Positions 7,197 through 13,635 of a DNA stretch of 14,639 nt are shown here, piece after piece. Under the pieces are notes generated by a model. The model did no database searches. It saw only the letters and a list, made by a program, of their open reading frames with translations, and had not been told where the DNA came from. Origin of the DNA: JANXVV01 sp038230975 (GTDB lineage: Bacteria > Planctomycetota > Phycisphaerae > Tepidisphaerales > Tepidisphaeraceae); contig JBBRMF010000122.1 in assembly GCA_038230975.1 (NCBI GenBank), forward strand, positions 1 to 14,639. The letters run 5' to 3'. Positions within the stretch are counted from its first letter, which is position 1, and every line of letters begins with the position of its first letter. The position numbers were made by a program, and so were the translations under genes.

Positions 7197-7224
7197 CCCT
7201 CCCTCCGGGGTACCGGGGGGAGAG
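7197..7224 (+). promoter_or_regulatory. GC-rich hairpin covering the folK ribosome-binding site
   Basis: The arms 7199-7208 and 7213-7222 pair over ten positions (one G-T wobble) around a GGTA loop, with one further pair beyond a mismatch (7197/7224). The right arm contains the GGGGAGAGG stretch that serves as the Shine-Dalgarno for the folK ATG at 7231, so a folded message would hide it. It may be a dispersed palindrome that happens to sit here, or a translational control element. Confidence 0.6.
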
Positions 7225-7230
7225 GACCGG

Positions 7231-7698
7231 ATGAATGTTATTTGTTATATTGCGTTAGGATCGAATCTCGGAAATCGGGAGTCGAATATTGCGGCCGCCG
7301 TTTCTAAGTTACGCGAAATTCCCGGGACCGTTCTGCTTCGAGTTTCAGATCTCCTGGAAAACCTGGCGGTTGGTGGACCGGAACAATCACCGGCTTTTCT
7401 GAATGCGGTCGCGGAAATTCGCACAAATCTGCCGGCGATCAATCTTTTGCATCACTTATTCAACGTTGAAAAAGAGCTTGGCCGGGTTCGCCGTGAGAAA
7501 TGGGAACCGCGCGTGATCGATCTGGATTTGATCCTATACGGGGATGAAATCATTCACACGCAAGAGCTTACCGTCCCCCACCCGCTCATGCACGAACGGC
7601 GATTTGTGCTGGAACCGCTGGCTCAACTCTGCTCGGAATATGTTCACCCGACAACGCAGCTTACCATCAAAACGCTCCTGCAAAATATGCCCCATTAG
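7231..7698 (+). CDS. folK: HPPK, 6-hydroxymethyl-7,8-dihydropterin pyrophosphokinase
   Basis: The 155-residue product transfers pyrophosphate from ATP to 6-hydroxymethyl-dihydropterin, the step before dihydropteroate synthase in folate synthesis, in the cytoplasm. It spans the whole family: 'YIALGSNLGNRESNI' at 6-20, 'FLNAVAEIRTNLP' at 57-69, 'ELGRVRREKWEPRVIDLDL' at 82-100 with the Mg-binding Asp pair at 97 and 99, and 'VPHPLMHERRFVLEPLAQL' at 115-133. I chose the ATG at 7231 because family similarity begins at its third residue and GGGGAGAGG lies at normal distance; an in-frame TTG at 7165 would add an unrelated 22-residue tail crossing the hairpin. It is first in the plus-strand cluster folK-panC-panD-lgt-dioxygenase; panC starts 40 bases after its stop. 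Confidence 0.96.
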   Translation: MNVICYIALGSNLGNRESNIAAAVSKLREIPGTVLLRVSDLLENLAVGGPEQSPAFLNAVAEIRTNLPAINLLHHLFNVEKELGRVRREKWEPRVIDLDLILYGDEIIHTQELTVPHPLMHERRFVLEPLAQLCSEYVHPTTQLTIKTLLQNMPH

Positions 7699-7710
7699 CC
7701 GCTTGCGGCT
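7697..7710. repeat. Short palindrome at the folK stop
   Basis: AGCCGC (7697-7702) and GCGGCT (7705-7710) form a tight stem with a two-base TT loop, overlapping the folK stop codon. A similar but imperfect string, GCCGCTTGTCGGCTTAGCC, appears at 12855-12873 within the mannosidase gene, which hints at a dispersed unit. Function is not evident. Confidence 0.5.
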
Positions 7711-7738
7711 TAGCCATCGTTCTCTATAACCACTGCAC

Positions 7739-8590
7739 ATGATCGTCGCCCACACCATCGCCGAATGCCGCACCGAACGCGCCAAATTCGGACACCTTGC
7801 CTTCGTCCCCACAATGGGCGCATTCCACGCCGGCCATGTATCGCTGATCGAAACCGCCAAGAAACACGCCCCGGCGGTTGCAGTGAGCATCTTCGTCAAC
7901 CCGACGCAATTCGGTCCGACCGAAGATTTCACAAAATATCCGCGACCGATTGAAGCGGATTTGGCCATGTGCGAAGCGGCCGGAGTCGATCTGGTGTTTA
8001 ATCCTTCGCCAGATGAAATGTATCGACCGGGAACTCCGGATCTGGCGGTGGATGTCCCGAGTCTTACAACCGTTCTGGAAGGCAAACATCGGCTCGGGCA
8101 TTTTAAAGGCGTCTGCCTGATCGTCACGAAACTTTTCAATATCGTAAGGCCGGATATCGCGCTGTTTGGTCAAAAAGATTTTCAACAGCTCCGCATTCTG
8201 ACCGCGATGGTCGAAGCTCTGGATCTGCCGGTGGAAATGATTCCCTGCGCGACTTTGCGTGATCCGGATGGTTTGGCGATGAGCAGCCGCAACCGCTATT
8301 TATCGCCGGAGGATCGGGCAAGAGCTCTGTCGATCAGTCGAGCGTTATTCGCGGCTGAGGCCGAGTTTAAGCGCGGGATCATTCAGACAAATCGTTTAAT
8401 CGCCACGATTCAAAAACCGATTCTCGAACAGCACATCAATATTGATTATGTGGCTGCCGTGGACCCGCTGACTCTCAAAAATATTGAAGTGATTGGCGGT
8501 GCCACGGTGCTTGCCGTAGCCGCCCGCGTCGGAAAAACGCGGTTGATTGATAACATCGTTATCGGCATATCCGATCCCCTCCCCCCATGA
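7739..8590 (+). CDS. panC: Pantothenate synthetase (pantoate-beta-alanine ligase)
   Basis: The 283-residue enzyme joins pantoate and beta-alanine with ATP to make pantothenate, a CoA precursor, in the cytoplasm. The nucleotidyltransferase signatures are complete: 'PTMGAFHAGHVSLIE' at 24-38 with the HxxH pair 30/33, 'SIFVNPTQFGPTEDFTKYPR' at 50-69, 'GHFKGVCLIVTKLFNIV' at 120-136, 'ALFGQKDFQQL' at 141-151, and 'RDPDGLAMSSRNRYLS' at 174-189, where 'MSSRN' corresponds to the KMSKS-type loop. Length is normal for the family. The ATG fits the family N-terminus, though no strong Shine-Dalgarno precedes it, so it may depend on coupling to folK. Its stop lies inside a strong hairpin (8577-8606), and panD, which makes its beta-alanine substrate, follows within 70 bases. 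Confidence 0.97.
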   Translation: MIVAHTIAECRTERAKFGHLAFVPTMGAFHAGHVSLIETAKKHAPAVAVSIFVNPTQFGPTEDFTKYPRPIEADLAMCEAAGVDLVFNPSPDEMYRPGTPDLAVDVPSLTTVLEGKHRLGHFKGVCLIVTKLFNIVRPDIALFGQKDFQQLRILTAMVEALDLPVEMIPCATLRDPDGLAMSSRNRYLSPEDRARALSISRALFAAEAEFKRGIIQTNRLIATIQKPILEQHINIDYVAAVDPLTLKNIEVIGGATVLAVAARVGKTRLIDNIVIGISDPLPP

Positions 8591-8606
8591 GTACATGCGG
8601 GGAGGG
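8577..8606 (+). promoter_or_regulatory. GC-rich hairpin across the panC stop, before panD
   Basis: The arms 8577-8584 (CCCTCCCC) and 8599-8606 (GGGGAGGG) pair perfectly, and after one mismatch CATG/CATG (8586-8589 with 8594-8597) close an AGTA loop. The panC TGA (8588-8590) lies in the apical part. The right arm with GGGAGGGAG stands just before a GTG at 8612 that is in frame with panD. The build parallels the hairpin before folK. It could attenuate panD expression or be a dispersed palindrome. Confidence 0.6.
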
Positions 8607-8659
8607 AGCAAGTGTCTACTTTCCCACGCCATCTGATTCTCCTACAATCCCACGCAAAG

Positions 8660-9031
8660 ATGCTCACGAAACTTTTGAAATCGAAAATTCATCGCGCCGT
8701 CGTCACCTTCACGGATGTGAATTACCACGGAAGCATTACCATCGACACTGATCTGCTGAAAATCAGCGGGTTGCTTCCCAATGAAGCGGTCGTCATCGCC
8801 GACTGCGACAATGGCAATCGCTTTGAAACCTACATTATTCCCGGTGAGGCCGGCAGCGGTATGATTGGGATCAATGGGGCCGCCGCAATGCTCACACAAG
8901 TGGGTCATCATGTGATCGTCATGAGCTTTGTGCTGGCGACGCCAGTGGAAATGGAAACGCACCGGTCGCGCGTGGTCATCGTGAACGAACGCAATCAGTC
9001 GACCGAAGTGATTGAACACAAAACGATCTAA
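8660..9031 (+). CDS. panD: Aspartate 1-decarboxylase, pyruvoyl-dependent
   Basis: The 123-residue proenzyme makes beta-alanine from L-aspartate for pantothenate synthesis. It cleaves itself between Gly24 and Ser25 ('YHGSITID'), Ser25 becoming the pyruvoyl group of the alpha chain. Lys9, His11, Tyr22, Arg54 and Tyr58 fall at the same numbers as the functional residues of the E. coli enzyme, which supports the ATG at 8660 ('MLTKLLKSKIHRAVV'). An in-frame GTG at 8612 with GGGAGGGAG ahead of it would add 16 residues; this is a less likely but better-spaced start. TACAAT at 8643-8648 could be a -10 box for a very short leader. The next gene, lgt, starts one base after the stop, so the two are translationally coupled. 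Conserved 'GINGAAA' and 'HHVIVMSFV' complete the family pattern. Confidence 0.95.
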   Translation: MLTKLLKSKIHRAVVTFTDVNYHGSITIDTDLLKISGLLPNEAVVIADCDNGNRFETYIIPGEAGSGMIGINGAAAMLTQVGHHVIVMSFVLATPVEMETHRSRVVIVNERNQSTEVIEHKTI

Positions 9032-9032
9032 C

Positions 9033-10034
9033 ATGCTGCAAGAACTCTTCCGAATTCCCGGTACACATATTTCGATCCACGGTTACGGGCTGATGCTCGT
9101 GATCGGGTTCCTGTTGGCCATACAATTGGCAAAATTTTTGGCTGTAAGGAGCAGGATCGATCCGGAACTCTTCGTGAATGCGGGATTGCTTGCGTTGGTC
9201 ACGGGGGTCATCGGTGCGCGGGTTTCGCATGTGTTGGAGAATTGGAGTCAATACACCGATCCGCATCGAAACGCCATCGCTAATTTTAAAGACGCGATCA
9301 ATCTCACCAGCGGCGGACTGACTTATTACGGCGGGTTTCTATTGGCCACGCCTTCGTTGATCGCTTATGCACTCCATAAGAAGGTTCCGCTCCGCACGGG
9401 GATGGATATCGTCGCACCTGCATTGATGATTGGCCTCGGCATCGGTCGGGTTGGGTGTTTCTTGAATGGTTGTTGTTACGGAGCTGAATGCACTTTGCCC
9501 TGGGCCGTGCGATTTCCGTATTACAGCAACGCTTATATCGAGCAATATCGCGCGCAGGAGATTCAACCGGACAAAGAACTATTGATGGACACGCCGATCG
9601 GTCGGCAGTTGAAAGATCCGGTAACGGCAGAGCGCGACGGGTTGAAGAAGTTGATGGCCGCCGAGCGATTGAAAGTGCATGCGGTTCATCCAGCCCAGTT
9701 GTACAGCACGATCACGGCGCTTCTTTTAGCGGCGATTTTCGTGGCATTTTATTCGATGCCTCATGTGCCAGGCCATGTATTTGCGCTGATGTGCATGCTC
9801 GAAGGCGCAACGCGATTTCTCCTGGAGCTCTTGCGCGTGGAGCCCGGAGTCGGGCCAACTATCGGTGGAATGGCGCTGAGCTTGAGCATGTGGATCGGCG
9901 TTGGATTGTTCATTTCGGGAGTCATCCTCTGGGTCGTATTCAACAAATTCGGTGGATTGAATCAAGGCGGGTCGGAAGTTGATCAGAGCAGTTCTCGCGT
10001 CGGCTTTCCCGTCGCCGTCAAATCATCTCACTAG
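9033..10034 (+). CDS. lgt: Prolipoprotein diacylglyceryl transferase, divergent signature
   Basis: A 333-residue inner-membrane enzyme that attaches diacylglycerol from phosphatidylglycerol to the lipobox Cys of prolipoproteins, the first step of lipoprotein maturation. Several hydrophobic segments are visible (about 18-36, 48-66, 98-116, 125-140, 225-241, 283-303). The Lgt signature is present in a Cys-rich form, 'GRVGCFLNGCCYG' at 138-150, where E. coli has 'GRxGNFIN...G'; Arg139 corresponds to the essential Arg of the signature. 'HPAQLY' (219-224) and 'GATRFLLELLRVEP' (258-271) also fit. In 'GGLTYYGG' (94-101) Tyr99 stands where E. coli Lgt has His103. An insert of about 50 residues (165-215) precedes 'HPAQLY'. 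I chose the ATG at 9033 because similarity begins there. The window itself encodes two lipoprotein substrates, at 3251 and 3514. It is followed 12 bases later by the dioxygenase gene. Confidence 0.93.
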   Translation: MLQELFRIPGTHISIHGYGLMLVIGFLLAIQLAKFLAVRSRIDPELFVNAGLLALVTGVIGARVSHVLENWSQYTDPHRNAIANFKDAINLTSGGLTYYGGFLLATPSLIAYALHKKVPLRTGMDIVAPALMIGLGIGRVGCFLNGCCYGAECTLPWAVRFPYYSNAYIEQYRAQEIQPDKELLMDTPIGRQLKDPVTAERDGLKKLMAAERLKVHAVHPAQLYSTITALLLAAIFVAFYSMPHVPGHVFALMCMLEGATRFLLELLRVEPGVGPTIGGMALSLSMWIGVGLFISGVILWVVFNKFGGLNQGGSEVDQSSSRVGFPVAVKSSH

Positions 10035-10046
10035 GAACTTTTAAAC

Positions 10047-10934
10047 GTGCGCATTAGTGAAACTCAAGCCGAGCATTTACTGAAACACGGCTACGTGATC
10101 GTGCCCCATTTTCTCACGGCAGACGAACTTTCCGCCGCCCGCGAAAATATGTTTCGCTACTACCCTTCGGCTGAGGAACTTTCTGCCACACCCGAACGCT
10201 ATGGCGGCATTCATGAAGAACCGGAGAGCCTTCAAAATGAATTCCCGTTTGCAGGTGATACTTTAAACCACATCTCGACTCACCCGGAATTGATCGCGTT
10301 CGTTGAGACAGTGCTGGGCACCCGCGATGTTCTGCTTTCGCAAGCGGCGATCTGGGCCAAATATGCCGGCACTGGGGATTTCGAGCAGGGGCTGCATCTG
10401 GATTACCAGGGTAATACGCTTGTCGTTCCGCGCGATGATGGTGCGTTTCGCCAGGTGAACATGATTCTCTATTACACCGATGTTACCGAAGACATGGGGC
10501 CAACCTACATCGTCTCTAAGCAACAGACTATCGACCGACCGCTCTGGCCGGCGTTTCGTACTCGCAAGAAAGACCCGGCTCTCTACAAAATGGAGAAACC
10601 CGTCCTAGTAAAAGCGGGTGGCCTGCTGATTTTTGGAATGAGTACGTTCCACCGAGCTTCCGCAATGATCGCTGATTTTGGCGTGCGATTAAGCCATCAT
10701 TTCGTCTACCGCGCCGCCAAGTATGCGTTCCAGGGTTATCACCAGTGGTCGCATTTTGGTGAGAAACAGGAGATGCAGGATTTCGTGGAAAGCACCACGC
10801 CTCGGCAACGGGAAGTCCTTGGTTTTCCGGAACCCGGACATGAATATTGGAACGCCGAAACGCTGGCGGCGGTGGCGCTTCGATATCCGAAGATGGATAT
10901 GAAGCCATACCTTTTTTCTCATTCGCGACGGTGA
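10047..10934 (+). CDS. PhyH-type Fe(II)/2-oxoglutarate dioxygenase
   Basis: A 295-residue cytoplasmic protein of the phytanoyl-CoA dioxygenase family, enzymes that hydroxylate diverse small molecules using Fe(II), O2 and 2-oxoglutarate. The iron triad is visible: His117 and Asp119 in 'HLDYQGNTL' and His202 in 'STFHRASAM'; Arg214 in 'GVRLSHHFVYR' is placed to bind 2-oxoglutarate. The N-terminal 'LLKHGYVIVPHFLTADELSA' is typical of the family. The start is a GTG, with TAGGAA about nine bases upstream overlapping the lgt stop, so it is probably co-transcribed with lgt. Substrate cannot be deduced: the family includes enzymes acting on phytanoyl-CoA, ectoine, halogenated natural products and mitomycin-type metabolites. 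A long perfect inverted repeat follows its stop by 14 bases. Confidence 0.88.
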   Translation: MRISETQAEHLLKHGYVIVPHFLTADELSAARENMFRYYPSAEELSATPERYGGIHEEPESLQNEFPFAGDTLNHISTHPELIAFVETVLGTRDVLLSQAAIWAKYAGTGDFEQGLHLDYQGNTLVVPRDDGAFRQVNMILYYTDVTEDMGPTYIVSKQQTIDRPLWPAFRTRKKDPALYKMEKPVLVKAGGLLIFGMSTFHRASAMIADFGVRLSHHFVYRAAKYAFQGYHQWSHFGEKQEMQDFVESTTPRQREVLGFPEPGHEYWNAETLAAVALRYPKMDMKPYLFSHSRR

Positions 10935-10948
10935 TGTTTATCGTGACA

Positions 10949-10999
10949 TGGGCGTCTCGCCCGTGCTTTTTGCAACAGAAAACGCGGGCGAGACGCCCA
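10949..10999. repeat. 15-bp perfect inverted repeat between convergent genes
   Basis: TGGGCGTCTCGCCCG (10949-10963) and its exact complement CGGGCGAGACGCCCA (10985-10999) flank a 21-base loop. The element lies between the converging ends of the dioxygenase (plus) and mannosidase (minus) genes. It could act as a bidirectional transcription stop, though neither side has a T-tract. Its spurious translations ('TRARRPRH', 'HGRDAHVT') resemble peptides I associate with dispersed palindromes in planctomycete and verrucomicrobial genomes; that link is recollection, not a search result. Confidence 0.85.
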
Positions 11000-11018
11000 C
11001 GCCACGCACACAAACAAA

Positions 11019-13586
11019 TTACACTTGATGCTCATATGTGTCGTATAGAGACATCACGCGCAGCTTCTTTTTCGCCTCAGCCAGCGTCAACATTTTTGCC
11101 CCGCGATCATAGTGCGGCCGCCATGCCAATCGATACTTTGACCCCGGTCGCAACACCTGCCAGTCGCCATTGAAGTGTCCTTCCTCACCTGCAAACTCGG
11201 CGTGAAAAAATGGAATGACCTGCTCGCTGGTCACGACCAGCTCCACGCCGTTATCGCGAGATTTCAGCTCTGTCCCTATTTTCGGTTTCGGCAAAGTTAT
11301 CCACTTCCACGGCACCAGCGTTGCGAAGTTCTCATGTGAAATGTCGTTCCCTTTCAATCGGATGAACAGACAAACCTCGTGTGGCTCGGCTTTCCCTTTG
11401 AGCAATTCCTTTACGGAGAATTCGGCGATCGGTTGGCTACCGCCTGAGTTGACGGTTGCGGTTAACGGCTGGCGCGCGATACGCTTACCGGCCCATGTGA
11501 ATACCTCTAAATCGCCCTTCAATTCCAGCGGTCGCGGCAAATCATTGGTCGCCCATGCCGTCACCTTGCCATCTTCGTGGGTGAGGCTGGCCAATAGCGG
11601 GGCATAAAATCGCCCGGCGAAATGTTGAAGCACTTTCCATCGTCCGTGGTAGTCGATGCTGCTCCAGGAGACGACCGGCCACAGGTCATTGATCTGCCAG
11701 AAGAGCGTCCCCATGCACCAGGGCCGCAATCGACGCCAGTGTTCGACTGCCGTGCGAATCGCCATCGCCTGATTGATTTGCGACACCCAGCAAAAGGTGT
11801 CGAAGTCCTTTGGAATCCGCATTTCCCGGACCATCGTGTTGGTGATCAGCATGTTGCCCTCGGGTGATCGCTGGTGATGTTCCATCACGCGGCTCGAGGG
11901 ATTCAGCTCTTCCACCGGCACCACCGCTCGAATCGTGCGGGGTTCAGGGAAAGATTGAAAACCGAATTCGGACACAAATCGTGGCTTAACCGTCAGGTAG
12001 TTGCTGAACGGTTGTTTCATGTGCCAGACGGCCCAGTAATGAACATCGCCTTGATTGGGATTAGTACAATCGCCATTGAAATCATCGTTGGATGGACTCG
12101 ACAGCCAGAATCGGCGGGTGTCATCTTCGGCTTCGACTGTCTTCTTGAGCGCGCTCATCACTTTCTTATAAATCTGCACGTTCTTTTTGAAATCGGGCGA
12201 ATCCTTCCACCATCGCCAGACGGCTTCGGCGTCTTCGTTGTCTCCATTCCACAGCACGATGGATGGATGCGAGTGCAGTCGCCGTACCTGATACTTTGCC
12301 TCGGCGCACAGTTCCGCGATGAACTCCGGCGTATCCGGATAGAGCGCGCAGGCCATCATAAAATCCTGCCAGACCATCAGGCCGAGCTCATCACAAAGGT
12401 TGTAAAAAACATCCTGCTCGTACCATCCGCCGCCCCACACGCGGATCATGTTCATGTTCGTTTCGACCATGCTTTTCAGCAGATGCCGATAGACCGAAGG
12501 GGTGCAACGATCGACAAACTGGTCTGCGGGAATCCAGTTGGCTCCCTTGGCAAAAATGGTCCGGCCATTGACGCAAAAAAAGAAAGTTGTGGCCGGTTCG
12601 CCCTGCGGGGATTTATCGGGCTGCGTCACCAGCTCCACGGTTCGAAGCCCCACGCGACGATGGACTTTGGCCGTACTGGCTCCGCCGGTATCAATCCATT
12701 CAATCGTAAGGTCATACAGCGCCTGCTCCCCTTCCCCCGCCGGCCACCAGAGCCGGGGATCGGCGATGCTCAATTTAGCGTGGACGTGTGAGCCCCCTGC
12801 TCGAAGTTCTGACGGTACACGAATCGATTGGCCCGCGCATTGGATTAAGAAACTGCCGCTTGTCGGCTTAGCCGTGAACGCATCAACAGCAATATCCAGC
12901 ATCACCGCAACCGGCTGCCCAACAGCCCCCTGATGATGCTGATGAATCTTTATCGAGGTAATCCGCGGCGCATCGCTGCATTCCAATCGGCATGATTGCC
13001 AGATTCCGCTCGTGGCTAAATAGAGCCCCCAATCCCATCCGAAATGGCATTGCACTTTACGAATCCAGGCGCGGCAGGTCGTGCGAACTTCACCCGTCTG
13101 CCATCGCCAGTCACCATCGGCTACGCGATGACGCCCAAATTCCGCTTGAGATTGTGCATTCGCCGTCGGACTGGCAAAGAGAACACGGATCTCATTTTTA
13201 CCAGCGGTTAGAATTCCGCGAACATCGCAGACAATCTGCCGAAACATATTCACACCGCCACCCACCGGCTTATCGTTCAAAAAAATCGTGGCGATGGTAT
13301 CGAGACCTTCAAAGATCAGCTCTTGGCGTGACGATTGAATGACATCCGGCGAAACTTCCACCGTTCGCGTCCACTCCCAATCCTGTTGATCGATCCATTG
13401 CAGATCAAGTTCGTTTCGACCGAAAAACGGATCGGGAATTTTATCAAGCTGATGCAGATGATGATGCACCGTTCCGGGGACGATGGCGGGCATCCACCGA
13501 GATAACGATCGATCGCGCGGGGCATCGCCTTTGGGAGTTCCAGCCAGACGAAATTGCCAGGGACCATCGAGTGAAAGGTGAAGCAT
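11019..13586 (-). CDS. Glycoside hydrolase family 2 beta-mannosidase
   Basis: An 855-residue enzyme that releases terminal beta-D-mannose from mannan or N-glycan-type oligosaccharides. The GH2 layout is complete: N-terminal sugar-binding jelly roll (1-200, with 'VPGTVHHHL' at 36-44 and 'HFGWDWG' at 181-187), an immunoglobulin-like domain with 'RLWWPAGEGEQALYDL' at 278-293, then the catalytic barrel beginning 'NGRTIFAKGANWIPAD' at 340-355. 'RVWGGGWYEQDVFYNLCDEL' (382-401) is characteristic of mannosidases. Glu451 in 'VLWNGDNED' is the expected acid/base and Glu540 in 'RFVSEFGFQSFPE' the nucleophile. No signal peptide is evident, so it is probably cytoplasmic and acts on imported oligosaccharides, although the start could be refined. 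It lies 49 bases downstream of the alcohol dehydrogenase gene on the same strand and may be co-transcribed, without an obvious metabolic link. No frame damage is seen. Confidence 0.94.
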   Translation of the reverse strand: MLHLSLDGPWQFRLAGTPKGDAPRDRSLSRWMPAIVPGTVHHHLHQLDKIPDPFFGRNELDLQWIDQQDWEWTRTVEVSPDVIQSSRQELIFEGLDTIATIFLNDKPVGGGVNMFRQIVCDVRGILTAGKNEIRVLFASPTANAQSQAEFGRHRVADGDWRWQTGEVRTTCRAWIRKVQCHFGWDWGLYLATSGIWQSCRLECSDAPRITSIKIHQHHQGAVGQPVAVMLDIAVDAFTAKPTSGSFLIQCAGQSIRVPSELRAGGSHVHAKLSIADPRLWWPAGEGEQALYDLTIEWIDTGGASTAKVHRRVGLRTVELVTQPDKSPQGEPATTFFFCVNGRTIFAKGANWIPADQFVDRCTPSVYRHLLKSMVETNMNMIRVWGGGWYEQDVFYNLCDELGLMVWQDFMMACALYPDTPEFIAELCAEAKYQVRRLHSHPSIVLWNGDNEDAEAVWRWWKDSPDFKKNVQIYKKVMSALKKTVEAEDDTRRFWLSSPSNDDFNGDCTNPNQGDVHYWAVWHMKQPFSNYLTVKPRFVSEFGFQSFPEPRTIRAVVPVEELNPSSRVMEHHQRSPEGNMLITNTMVREMRIPKDFDTFCWVSQINQAMAIRTAVEHWRRLRPWCMGTLFWQINDLWPVVSWSSIDYHGRWKVLQHFAGRFYAPLLASLTHEDGKVTAWATNDLPRPLELKGDLEVFTWAGKRIARQPLTATVNSGGSQPIAEFSVKELLKGKAEPHEVCLFIRLKGNDISHENFATLVPWKWITLPKPKIGTELKSRDNGVELVVTSEQVIPFFHAEFAGEEGHFNGDWQVLRPGSKYRLAWRPHYDRGAKMLTLAEAKKKLRVMSLYDTYEHQV

Positions 13587-13635
13587 AATATCTCGGTGTT
13601 TTCACAGAAGAGTAGGCATCGTGCGAACCGGCAAT

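Noticed and set aside
11874..12791. A 305-codon open frame on the plus strand
   Set aside because: It lies wholly opposite the GH2 beta-mannosidase, whose catalytic motifs are intact; it has no recognisable domain and is a codon-bias shadow.
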